Source: Pelagimonas sp. (GTDB taxonomy: Bacteria; Pseudomonadota; Alphaproteobacteria; Rhodobacterales; Rhodobacteraceae). Taken from it: a stretch of 64,000 nucleotides of DNA. The stretch is from assembly GCA_025210265.1 (NCBI GenBank), contig JAOASD010000023.1, positions 1 through 64,000 on the forward strand. Direction: 5' to 3'. Shown in pieces: positions 26,146-34,286 of this stretch. Made by a program: the position numbers and the translations under genes. The notes beneath the pieces were generated by a model. It was not told the DNA's origin. It worked only from the letters and a program-made list of their open reading frames with translations, and ran no database searches. Every line of letters begins with the position of its first letter. The stretch's first letter is position 1.

Positions 26146-26423
26146 CTCTCTTCCATCCGGACTATGACCGTCGGCTCCGGTTTCTCACCGGATCTGCTGA
26201 CGCTTTATTCTGGTTCCACATCTTAACCCGAAAACCGGTTTCCACTTTTCGGGATGTGGACACATCTGGTTCCACATCTTGGTCCGAAAACCGGTTCCTA
26301 CTTTCCGGGATGTGGACACACTGGCCCACATCTTGGTCAGATGCGCTCCTTTCAAAAGCCGCTCGCGGGCTTACGGGTCTGGCCCGCATACCGCCGGTGG
26401 GGAATTTCACCCCGCCCTGAGAG
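26146..26423 (-). promoter_or_regulatory. FMN riboswitch (RFN element) with expanded peripheral stem
   Basis: The reverse strand contains the RFN landmarks in order: AGGGCGGGGTGAAATTCCCC at the 5' end, ACCGGCGGTA, a CCCGCGAGC segment, GTCAGCAGATCCGGTGAGA, and GCCGACGGTCATAGTCCGGA closing near 26146 with GAAGAGAG, which pairs with 5' CTCTC. It lies about 85 bases upstream of the ribH start. It is unusually long, about 278 nt, because tandem hairpin repeats (26211-26338) occupy the facultative stem between the conserved halves. Confidence 0.93.
26211..26338. repeat. tandem hairpin repeats inside the riboswitch
   Basis: Two near-identical units of about 55 bases (from 26211 and 26267) and a third partial unit (from 26322). 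Each unit has nested inverted repeats, CCACATC with GATGTGG outside and CCGAAAA with TTTTCGG inside, so each folds as one long hairpin. The core resembles CCGAAAACCGG intergenic palindromes common in alphaproteobacteria. Confidence 0.85.
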
Positions 26424-26512
26424 TGGCGCGAAGCTGCCAGTTTCGACGCCCCGGCGCAAGAGCCCGTGAATGGCCGTTTGCGCTTTGTCACAAGATCGGT
26501 CATGACGGTTTC

Positions 26513-27208
26513 ATGACAATTCAATCCCGCGCCCTTTCCGTACATCTCCTGACCGCAACCGGAGCGGTGTTTGCGATGCTGGCCCTACTGGCCGCCGCAC
26601 AGGAACAATGGTCCATCATGTTCCTGTGGCTGGTCGTGGCCTTTGCCGTGGACGGCATCGACGGCCCCCTGGCCCGGCATTACGATGTCAAAACCAACGC
26701 GCCGCGCTTTGACGGGGTGCTGCTGGACCTGATCATCGACTACCTGACCTATGTGTTCATCCCGGCCTTTGCCCTGTTTCAATCAGGGCTGTTGCCCGGC
26801 TGGACCGGATGGTTCGCGATCATCGTGATCACATTTGCCAGCGCCATGTATTTTGCCGACAACCGGATGAAGACGGCGGACAATTCGTTTCAGGGCTTTC
26901 CTGGCTGCTTTAACATGCTGGTCATCGTGATCTTTGCGCTAGAGCCCGATTTCATCGTGACGCTGGTACTGGTGGCGGTGCTGTCGCTGGCCATGTTCCT
27001 GCCGCTGAAATTCATCCACCCGGTGCGAACCAAGCGCTGGCGGGTGCTGTCGCTGCCTATGGCGCTGGCCTGGACCTTCTTTGCCGGCTGGGCCGCTTGG
27101 GTGGATTTCCACCCGCAAAGCTGGGCGCATTGGGGGCTGGTGGCCACGTCGATCTACCTGATTCTCGCAGGTATCGTGCAGCAGATCATCCCCGAGCGGT
27201 CGACCTAA
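26513..27208 (+). CDS. pcs: phosphatidylcholine synthase
   Basis: A 231-residue integral membrane enzyme that condenses CDP-diacylglycerol with choline to make phosphatidylcholine, a pathway typical of alphaproteobacteria. The CDP-alcohol phosphatidyltransferase motif is at residues 47-76 (VDGIDGPLAR, then G68, D72 and D76). Several hydrophobic helices follow. ATG 26513 is the first plausible start; upstream in-frame sequence lies within the riboswitch region of the opposite strand. It converges on a ubiK-like gene across a shared hairpin terminator. Confidence 0.92.
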   Translation: MTIQSRALSVHLLTATGAVFAMLALLAAAQEQWSIMFLWLVVAFAVDGIDGPLARHYDVKTNAPRFDGVLLDLIIDYLTYVFIPAFALFQSGLLPGWTGWFAIIVITFASAMYFADNRMKTADNSFQGFPGCFNMLVIVIFALEPDFIVTLVLVAVLSLAMFLPLKFIHPVRTKRWRVLSLPMALAWTFFAGWAAWVDFHPQSWAHWGLVATSIYLILAGIVQQIIPERST

Positions 27209-27230
27209 ATTCGCCCCCTCAAAAACGCAA

Positions 27231-27258
27231 AAGGCGGGACACATGGCCCCGCCTTAAT
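27231..27258. terminator. hairpin terminator between convergent pcs and ubiK-like genes
   Basis: The 8-bp stem AAGGCGGG / CCCGCCTT encloses a 9-base loop. It is followed on the plus strand by AATAATAT and preceded by an A-rich run, so it may serve both genes. Confidence 0.7.
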
Positions 27259-27284
27259 AATATCTGAAAGCCCAAGGCCGCGAA

Positions 27285-27533
27285 TTAGTCGCCCTGCTTG
27301 GCCTCAAGCGCATCCAGCCGGGCCTTCAGGGCCTCGTTTTCTTCGCGGGCTTTCTGGGCCATGGCGCGCACAGCGTCAAATTCTTCACGGGTGACAAAAT
27401 CCCGATCCGCCAGCCAGCGGTCGATCATCGAGCTCATGGCGGTTTCGGCCTCGGCCCGCGCGCCCTGGGCCACGCCCATCGCGTTGGTCATCAGTTGCGA
27501 GATATCGTCGAATACTTTGTTGCGCGTCTGCAT
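27285..27533 (-). CDS. ubiK: accessory factor UbiK family (BMFP) protein
   Basis: An 82-residue protein of the YqiC/BMFP type: an amphipathic N-terminal helix ([20 protein letters not shown]) followed by a trimeric coiled coil ([31 protein letters not shown]). In enterobacteria UbiK helps the aerobic ubiquinone-biosynthesis complex; members also bind membranes. The short acidic C-terminus is normal. It is divergent from lgt with about 94 bases between starts. Confidence 0.85.
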   Translation of the reverse strand: MQTRNKVFDDISQLMTNAMGVAQGARAEAETAMSSMIDRWLADRDFVTREEFDAVRAMAQKAREENEALKARLDALEAKQGD

Positions 27534-27627
27534 GGGTCACTCCGGCGTTGCACTTGCCCCCTATATGGGCCTCAAAGGGGGAACTCACAAGGTTGACTTC
27601 CCCAGCCAACAAGAGGCAACAGGACGC

Positions 27628-28512
27628 ATGCAGGCCGCTATCCCTTTCCCGAACCTTTCCAGTGAATTGTTTTCCATCAGCCTATTCGGCGCGGAATTTG
27701 CGCTGCGCTGGTATGCGCTGGCCTATATCGCGGGCATCCTGATCGGATGGCGCATCGCGGTGGCACTGGTCCGGCGGCCCAAGCTGTGGCCCGGTGATCT
27801 GGCCCCGATGACCGCCGCGCAGGTCGAAGAGCTGCTGACCTCGGTGATTCTGGGCATCATCGTTGGCGGGCGGCTCGGCTATGTGCTGTTTTACCAGCCG
27901 GGCTATTATCTGGCGCATCCGCTGGAAATCCCGATGGTCTGGACCGGCGGCATGTCGTTTCACGGCGGGCTGCTGGGGGTGATTTTGGCGACCTGGTGGT
28001 TCTGTGCCAAGCACCGCATCGACAGGCTGCAGACCGCAGACATGATGGCGCTGGCCACGCCGGTCGGGCTGCTGCTGGGGCGTTTGTCCAACTTTGTGAA
28101 TGCCGAGCTGTGGGGGCGTCCGACGGATGTGCCCTGGGGCGTGATCTTTCCGGGCTATGCCGCGCAGGATTGTGGGCAGGCTGTTGGCGAGCTCTGCGCC
28201 CGCCATCCCTCGCAACTCTATGAGGCGGGGCTCGAGGGGCTGATCCTTGGGCTGGTGCTGCTGGCTCTGGTGCTGCGCGGCGCGCTGAAATCGCCCGGCC
28301 GGATCGCAGGCACGTTTTTTGCCGGATATGGAATCGCGCGTTTTGTGGTGGAATTTGTCCGCCAGCCGGACGCGCAGTTCATCAGCGCAGGCAACCCGCT
28401 GGGGCTGGCGCTGCATGTGAATGGCTATGGTTTGACCATGGGTCAGATCCTGACCTTACCGATGATCGCGCTGGGGCTGTTCCTGATCCTGCGCGCGCGG
28501 CCCGCCGAATGA
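27628..28512 (+). CDS. lgt: prolipoprotein diacylglyceryl transferase
   Basis: A 294-residue inner-membrane enzyme transferring diacylglycerol from phosphatidylglycerol to the lipobox cysteine of prolipoproteins. Seven hydrophobic segments are visible. The key motifs are MSFHGGLLG and [21 protein letters not shown] with its essential arginine. ATG 28628-type upstream extensions have no family support; ATG 27628 follows AAGAGGCAACAGG. The stop overlaps the next gene by 4 bases, starting a three-gene coupled run. Two lipoproteins encoded here (32438 and 49013) are likely substrates. Confidence 0.95.
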   Translation: MQAAIPFPNLSSELFSISLFGAEFALRWYALAYIAGILIGWRIAVALVRRPKLWPGDLAPMTAAQVEELLTSVILGIIVGGRLGYVLFYQPGYYLAHPLEIPMVWTGGMSFHGGLLGVILATWWFCAKHRIDRLQTADMMALATPVGLLLGRLSNFVNAELWGRPTDVPWGVIFPGYAAQDCGQAVGELCARHPSQLYEAGLEGLILGLVLLALVLRGALKSPGRIAGTFFAGYGIARFVVEFVRQPDAQFISAGNPLGLALHVNGYGLTMGQILTLPMIALGLFLILRARPAE

Positions 28513-29573
28513 CGGCGCTGACCCAGATCATCGCACGCCAGATCGCAAAGACTGGGCCGATCACGCTGGCCGAGTATATGACCACCTGCCTGCTGCATCC
28601 TCAGCATGGCTATTACACCACGCGCGACCCGCTGGGCGCTGCGGGCGATTTCACCACCGCCCCCGAGATCAGCCAGATGTTTGGCGAGCTGCTGGGCCTG
28701 TGTCTGGCGCAGGCCTGGATGGATCAGGGCGCGCCTGACCATTTTATTCTTGCCGAGCTGGGCCCCGGACGCGGCAGCCTGATGCAGGACGCGCTGCGCG
28801 CCACCGCCCGCGTGCCGGGGTTTCACGCAGCCGCCGAACTGCATCTGGTCGAGGCCTCCCCCACCCTGCGCGCAGAACAGGCCAAGCGGTTGGGCGGTCA
28901 TACCCCGATCTGGCACGATCAAATCAGCGATCTGCCCGAAGCGCCGCTGTTCCTGATCGCCAATGAATTCTTTGACGCGCTGCCGATCCGCCAGTTCACG
29001 CGGGCCGAGGAAGGCTGGCGCGAGACCATGATAGGGTTGCAAGACGACACGCTGCGCCCCGGCCTCTCCGATGCCGCGCCGGTGGCGGCGCTGGCCCATC
29101 GACTGAATGACACGAAACCGGGTGATCTGGTGGAAACCTGCGCCCCGGCCAGCGGAACCGCCGCCCAGATCGGTGCGCGAATCGCGGCCCATGGCGGCGC
29201 GGCGCTGATCATTGATTATGGCGACTGGCGCACGCTGGGGGATACGTTACAGGCACTGCAGGACCACCAGCCCACCGATCCTTTTGCCGCGCCCGGTCAG
29301 GCCGATCTGACCGCCCATGTGGATTTTGAGGCCCTAGCACAGGCCGCCGCCCCCGCCTGCCACACAAAACTGACCCCGCAGGGCGTGTTTCTGGAACGGC
29401 TGGGCATCACGCCCCGCGCGCAGGCCTTGGCCCGCAATCTGCAGGGCGCGTCGCTTGAGGACCACATTGCCGCACATCGCAGGTTGACCCACCCGGCAGA
29501 AATGGGTTCGCTGTTCAAAACCCTGGCGCTGTTCCCAAAGGGCGCGCCACCGCCACCGGGGCTTGAGACATGA
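28509..29573 (+). CDS. SAM-dependent methyltransferase, MidA/NDUFAF7 family
   Basis: A 354-residue methyltransferase of the MidA/NDUFAF7 (DUF185) family. The N-terminus [21 protein letters not shown], the SAM loop [12 protein letters not shown] and [14 protein letters not shown] are family signatures. The mitochondrial homologue methylates a complex I subunit (NDUFS2), so a role in NADH dehydrogenase assembly is plausible in this alphaproteobacterium. It overlaps lgt and the next gene by 4 bases at each end. Confidence 0.92.
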   Translation: MTALTQIIARQIAKTGPITLAEYMTTCLLHPQHGYYTTRDPLGAAGDFTTAPEISQMFGELLGLCLAQAWMDQGAPDHFILAELGPGRGSLMQDALRATARVPGFHAAAELHLVEASPTLRAEQAKRLGGHTPIWHDQISDLPEAPLFLIANEFFDALPIRQFTRAEEGWRETMIGLQDDTLRPGLSDAAPVAALAHRLNDTKPGDLVETCAPASGTAAQIGARIAAHGGAALIIDYGDWRTLGDTLQALQDHQPTDPFAAPGQADLTAHVDFEALAQAAAPACHTKLTPQGVFLERLGITPRAQALARNLQGASLEDHIAAHRRLTHPAEMGSLFKTLALFPKGAPPPPGLET

Positions 29574-30325
29574 CGCTTGAGATCATCACCGCTGAAACAC
29601 TGGCACCTTTCCGGCACGGGTTCTTTACCCGTCGCGGAGGCGCGTCTTCGGGGATTTTTGCCGGGCTGAACTGTGGTGCCGGATCATCGGACCTGTCGGA
29701 AATCGTGTCGATCAACCGAGGCCGGGTGGCTGACGCCATGGATGTGCCCGCGACCCATCTGATCACCGCGCACCAGGTTCATTCCCCCGATGTCGTGCAT
29801 GTGACCGCTCCGCTGGAACGCCCGCTGCCGCAGGCTGATGCGCTGGTGACGAATCAACCGGATCTGGCGCTGGCCGTTCTGACCGCCGATTGCCAGCCGG
29901 TTCTATTTGCGGACCCCGACAATCACGTGATCGGCGCAGCCCATGCCGGGTGGCGCGGCGCGCGGGACGGTGTGCTAGAGGCCACGGTGGACGCGATGAT
30001 CGCCCTTGGTGCCGCGCGCGACAGCATCCGCGCCGTGATCGGCCCCTGCATCAGCCAGCGCGCCTATGAGGTCGGCCCCGAGTTCCGCGACACCTTTCTG
30101 AGCGAAGACCCCGACAATGCCCGCTTCTTTGCGCCGGGTGCGGGAGAGAAACAGCAATTCGATCTGCCCGCCTATGGGCTGCACCGCCTGACCCGCGCCG
30201 GTGTGCAGGCCGATTGGTGCCGCCACTGCACCTATTCAGATGCGGATCGGTTCTATTCCTACCGCCGCACGACCCATGCCAAAGAGGCGGATTACGGTCG
30301 TCTGATTTCGGTCATTCGCCTCTGA
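29570..30325 (+). CDS. pgeF: YfiH/LACC1-type multicopper-oxidase-fold protein (purine nucleoside phosphorylase-like)
   Basis: A 251-residue protein of the DUF152/YfiH family. The pattern HGFFTRRGGASSG, TADCQPVLFAD, AAHAGWRG and IGPCISQRAYEV is characteristic, with conserved His and Cys residues that bind zinc. Homologues act on purine nucleosides, and E. coli PgeF edits peptidoglycan precursors carrying serine errors. It is the third gene of the coupled lgt run. The gene symbol follows the E. coli name and is tentative. Confidence 0.88.
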   Translation: MTLEIITAETLAPFRHGFFTRRGGASSGIFAGLNCGAGSSDLSEIVSINRGRVADAMDVPATHLITAHQVHSPDVVHVTAPLERPLPQADALVTNQPDLALAVLTADCQPVLFADPDNHVIGAAHAGWRGARDGVLEATVDAMIALGAARDSIRAVIGPCISQRAYEVGPEFRDTFLSEDPDNARFFAPGAGEKQQFDLPAYGLHRLTRAGVQADWCRHCTYSDADRFYSYRRTTHAKEADYGRLISVIRL

Positions 30326-30457
30326 TCCTGCCCAACCAGCGGCAAGATAGGGACCAGCAATCGGCCCCTCCCCGTCACAGCTCTGCCCAATTCGACCTGC
30401 ATTTTACGAAAAAGCAGATCGGCACCGCCCCAGCGGCCAGCAAGGACAGAGCACACT

Positions 30458-30598
30458 ATGAAAACCCGTTTCCTGAAATCCGTGATTGCGACCTCGAAAC
30501 AGACGCAGCCGCCGATGCCCTGGCAGCGTGGCAAGATCCGTACCGCGTCGATCAAAGCGCGCAAAGCCGAAACGCCCCCGCGCCGCCAAAGCGCCTGA
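30458..30598 (+). CDS. small basic protein (46 aa), unknown
   Basis: A 46-residue protein starting MKTRFLKSVIATSKQ and continuing with MPWQRGKIRTASIKAR; it is very basic and ends in PPRRQSA. AAGGACAG lies at good spacing before the ATG. Basic proteins with an MPW-x-RG core appear to recur in this bacterial group, in my recollection, but I know no function. A perfect 9-bp inverted repeat (30682-30690 with 30697-30705) about 80 bases downstream may end the transcript. Confidence 0.6.
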   Translation: MKTRFLKSVIATSKQTQPPMPWQRGKIRTASIKARKAETPPRRQSA

Positions 30599-30681
30599 TT
30601 CCCCCAAAATCCCGCCACAGCCGGGGCTGATTCGTCGCCCCACCCATCCAAATGTGGCAAACCTGTCGACCAGACCGGAAC

Positions 30682-30705
30682 AATCCCGCCCCTTGTGGCG
30701 GGATT
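30682..30705 (+). terminator. perfect 9-bp hairpin without strong T-run
   Basis: AATCCCGCC pairs with GGCGGGATT across a 6-base loop, downstream of the small basic gene. The following bases (ATGCGTTTC) are not a good T-tract, so termination is possible but not certain. Confidence 0.4.
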
Positions 30706-30855
30706 ATGCGTTTCATAGGCTTCAAATTCAGATCAATTTTGACCTGCCTTGGGGAATACGGCCATAACATGTCCCAAGACACATGACGCAATCGTCCTTC
30801 TGTCGTTGTTGGTGGGGGCCAACACGGATGTGACCAACCTGAAAAGGGGACTCAC

Positions 30856-31653
30856 ATGACCAGCCTTCGCCACGACCGTGATGGACTTTCGCGCGCCCAT
30901 TCCGTTTCTCTCCAGGTACCGAGTGAACAAGAGTATCTCCGGAACGGGCGGCCTCGTCGCACACTCTCTCTCATGCGAAAATACGAGGCCGCCGCGCTCC
31001 TTTCGGATCTGACGATTTCCTTTACATCCCATGTCGCGCCCGCCAGCCCCCTGTTCGAAGAGGCAGCCACCGGTTTTGCCCGCGGCACCCCGATCCAGAC
31101 CACCCGCGGCCCCGTCGCGATCGAGGATCTGCTGCCCGGCGATTACATCGAAACCTCGAACGGCATCGAACCGGTGATGTGGATCGGATCGACCAGCTAC
31201 ATCCCGGATCGCGATGATGATGGCACCACGCTGACGCATCTGACACGGATCACCGCCAATGCCTTTGGCGTCGGACAACCGCAATTCGACATTCTGGTCG
31301 GCCCCGCTGCGCGCATGACCGTGCGCCACCCGAAACTGAAAATCCTGCTGGGGCAGGAAACCGTGCTGGCCCCCGTGGCGGATTACGTGGATGGCGACCG
31401 GTTCATTGAAATCACCCCGGCCGGGCCTGTGCAGCTGTATCACCTGATGGTGAAACGCCACGGCACGATCCGCATCGGCGGGCTGGACATGGAAACCTAC
31501 CACCCCGGCAAATCCACCGGGGCGGCCATGGGCCAGAACCAGCGCACCCTGTTTTTGTCCATGTTCCCCAATATCGAGGCGCTGGAAGATTTCGGCGATG
31601 TCACTCTGACCCGCACCACCCGCGAAGTGGTGGAGAGCCTGATCGACACTTGA
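30856..31653 (+). CDS. Hint-domain protein lacking the usual cysteine
   Basis: A 265-residue protein with a Hint (hedgehog/intein-like) domain from about residue 72, recognised from FARGTPIQTTRGPVAIEDLLPGDYIET and the later HPKLKILLG and YHLMVKRHG elements. In self-splicing members a Cys or Ser opens the domain at the position before FxxGT; here that residue is Gly73, so autoprocessing is unlikely. Such proteins are frequent in roseobacters and function is unknown. The ATG follows AAAAGGGGA. A good intrinsic terminator comes 30 bases after the stop. Confidence 0.85.
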   Translation: MTSLRHDRDGLSRAHSVSLQVPSEQEYLRNGRPRRTLSLMRKYEAAALLSDLTISFTSHVAPASPLFEEAATGFARGTPIQTTRGPVAIEDLLPGDYIETSNGIEPVMWIGSTSYIPDRDDDGTTLTHLTRITANAFGVGQPQFDILVGPAARMTVRHPKLKILLGQETVLAPVADYVDGDRFIEITPAGPVQLYHLMVKRHGTIRIGGLDMETYHPGKSTGAAMGQNQRTLFLSMFPNIEALEDFGDVTLTRTTREVVESLIDT

Positions 31654-31682
31654 CCCGCCGCGATCCGCAAAACACGCAAAAC

Positions 31683-31714
31683 AAAAGGCGCCCGGAACCG
31701 GATCGCGCCTTTTT
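31683..31714 (+). terminator. intrinsic terminator of the Hint-domain gene
   Basis: AAAAGGCGC and GCGCCTTTTT pair around a 13-base loop, giving a G/C stem followed by a T-run, 30 bases after the stop codon. Confidence 0.85.
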
Positions 31715-31748
31715 CTGTTCGGATCGTCCTGTGGATCTGCCGGTTGGA

Positions 31749-32252
31749 TCAGGCAGACCGGCTCAACCGTTCTTCGAGCACATCAAAAGGCACGCCGGGT
31801 TCATCCTTGGCCCCACGAATGACCAGCGAGGTTTTCACGCTGGCCACATTCGGCGCGGTCAGCAGATCCCCGGTCAGAAAGCTTTGGAATGTCGACAGAT
31901 CCGGTGCGGCGCATTTCAGGATGAAATCCACCTCGCCATTCAGCATGTGGCATTCGCGCACCAGCGGCCAGCACTGACACAGCTGCTCAAAGGCGCGCAA
32001 ATCGCTTTCTGCCTGGCTTTGCAGCCCGACATTCACAAAGACCTGAACCTCGAACCCCAGTTCACGGGCGTCCACATCTGCGTGATAGCCGCGGATAAAG
32101 CCCTGCTCTTCCAGGGCGCGCACCCGCCGCAGACAGGGCGGCGCGCTGATGCCCACGCGTTTGGCCAGCTCGACATTGGTCATCCGACCATCTGCCTGCA
32201 GTTCTGCCAGAATTTTCCGGTCGATCGGGTCCAGCCGGTGCGCTGCCATCAT
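31749..32252 (-). CDS. Lrp/AsnC-family transcriptional regulator
   Basis: A 167-residue regulator. The N-terminal helix-turn-helix (LDPIDRKILAELQADGRMTNVELAKRVGIS) opens with the classic LDxxDxxIL start, and the C-terminal RAM/ActR domain (HMLNGEVDFILKC) would bind an amino acid effector and form octamers. The ATG has an alternative three bases away. It is divergent from the lipoprotein gene at 32438 with 185 bases between, where its autoregulatory site may lie. Targets are unknown. Confidence 0.92.
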   Translation of the reverse strand: MMAAHRLDPIDRKILAELQADGRMTNVELAKRVGISAPPCLRRVRALEEQGFIRGYHADVDARELGFEVQVFVNVGLQSQAESDLRAFEQLCQCWPLVRECHMLNGEVDFILKCAAPDLSTFQSFLTGDLLTAPNVASVKTSLVIRGAKDEPGVPFDVLEERLSRSA

Positions 32253-32437
32253 GCCCTCCGTTTTCGCGATTGTTATAGCACCAACAAAGATCGGCGCAAT
32301 AATCTTTCAAAAGGGCGCAATAATCTTTTCTTGCCGGATGCGAAAGAGTTGATTTTTCCAAGCCACCTGACCGTTTTTTGGTCGAAACCGCGTTTCGTAG
32401 TAAACTGCCCACACAAAATCCGAAAACGAGGTGACCC

Positions 32438-32713
32438 ATGCGACGCATCATTGCCGCCTTACCGCTGCTGTTTGCCCTGACCGCCTGCGGGCAGGAAGAA
32501 CTCCCGCCATCCACGTTTTACGACAGAACAATCGTCCAACTGGACGGACAAAGCTGGAGCATCGTCACCCGCGACGATGGCAAACACTTTGTCCATGCCT
32601 TTGGCCGCTACTTCCCTTGTGCCGGCCCAAACCCGGATCTGGAGGGCTGTCGCACCGCCATCCAGCAGGCCAAACAACGCGAAAGGATGCGCGACGAGGG
32701 GGGCGATTATTGA
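32438..32713 (+). CDS. putative small lipoprotein
   Basis: A 91-residue protein with a lipoprotein signal peptide: MRRIIAALPLLFALTACG, lipobox LTAC with the cysteine at residue 17. The mature part contains a C-x(13)-C pair (YFPCAGPNPDLEGC) and a charged C-terminus. Function is unknown. ATG 32438 follows GAGGTGACCC. It lies upstream of trxB on the same strand, with about 75 bases between. Confidence 0.75.
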   Translation: MRRIIAALPLLFALTACGQEELPPSTFYDRTIVQLDGQSWSIVTRDDGKHFVHAFGRYFPCAGPNPDLEGCRTAIQQAKQRERMRDEGGDY

Positions 32714-33730
<1,017 letters not shown>

Positions 33731-33733
33731 CCC

Positions 33734-34060
33734 GTGTCGCATGATTTTGACGCCCAGCGGGCCGAAACCCAGGCAACCTATGACGCGCTCAGCGCCGAGC
33801 ACACGCTGCCCGAAACGGCGGATCTGGATTATTTCCTGATCCCCAATTCGGACGAGGCGGATTGGCGCCCGCTGGCCGATATTCTTACCCGGCAAGGGTT
33901 TGAATGCCAATGGATCGAAGAAGATGGCGACCCGTATCTGGTGGCCACCCTGCGCGATCAGGCGGTGTCTTCGACCGGCATCTGGATCGGCGAAGAGGTC
34001 GCCACCCGCGCCGCGCTGGACCACGGTTTTGCCCCGGATGGCTGGGGCATGGAAAGCTAA
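33734..34060 (+). CDS. rraB: RraB-family ribonuclease E regulator-like protein
   Basis: A 108-residue acidic protein starting at GTG 33734, 3 bases after trxB. The DYFLIPNSDEADWRPLADILTRQGFECQW segment matches the DUF1260/RraB pattern. RraB in E. coli binds RNase E and changes its cleavage pattern; whether this protein does so is not known. A strong intrinsic terminator follows 9 bases after the stop and closes the trxB transcript. Confidence 0.75.
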   Translation: MSHDFDAQRAETQATYDALSAEHTLPETADLDYFLIPNSDEADWRPLADILTRQGFECQWIEEDGDPYLVATLRDQAVSSTGIWIGEEVATRAALDHGFAPDGWGMES

Positions 34061-34068
34061 CACAGATC

Positions 34069-34095
34069 AAGCCACGCCTCGCGCGTGGCTTTTTC
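34069..34095 (+). terminator. intrinsic terminator of trxB-rraB
   Basis: A perfect 9-bp stem AAGCCACGC / GCGTGGCTT with a 5-base loop, followed by TTTCTTT. Confidence 0.9.
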
Positions 34096-34286
34096 TTTGC
34101 TCAACCGGTGCTCCGGGCCGAATGTCGGCCCTGCCCCGAGGCAAGCGCGCGAACGGCTGTTCGCCTTTTGGCAACACTTGGCGGGTTTCCTCCTGAAATT
34201 TACCACTCTCAAAATTACCACTTTGCTGCAGGTGCAAAATATGCGATGCGTTCACGCATGAACACACTTTTTCGAGTCGCAAAGCC

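Noticed and set aside
26211..26338. CRISPR-like array
   Set aside because: Only two full units with no unique spacers; the units are contiguous hairpins and lie inside an RFN element.
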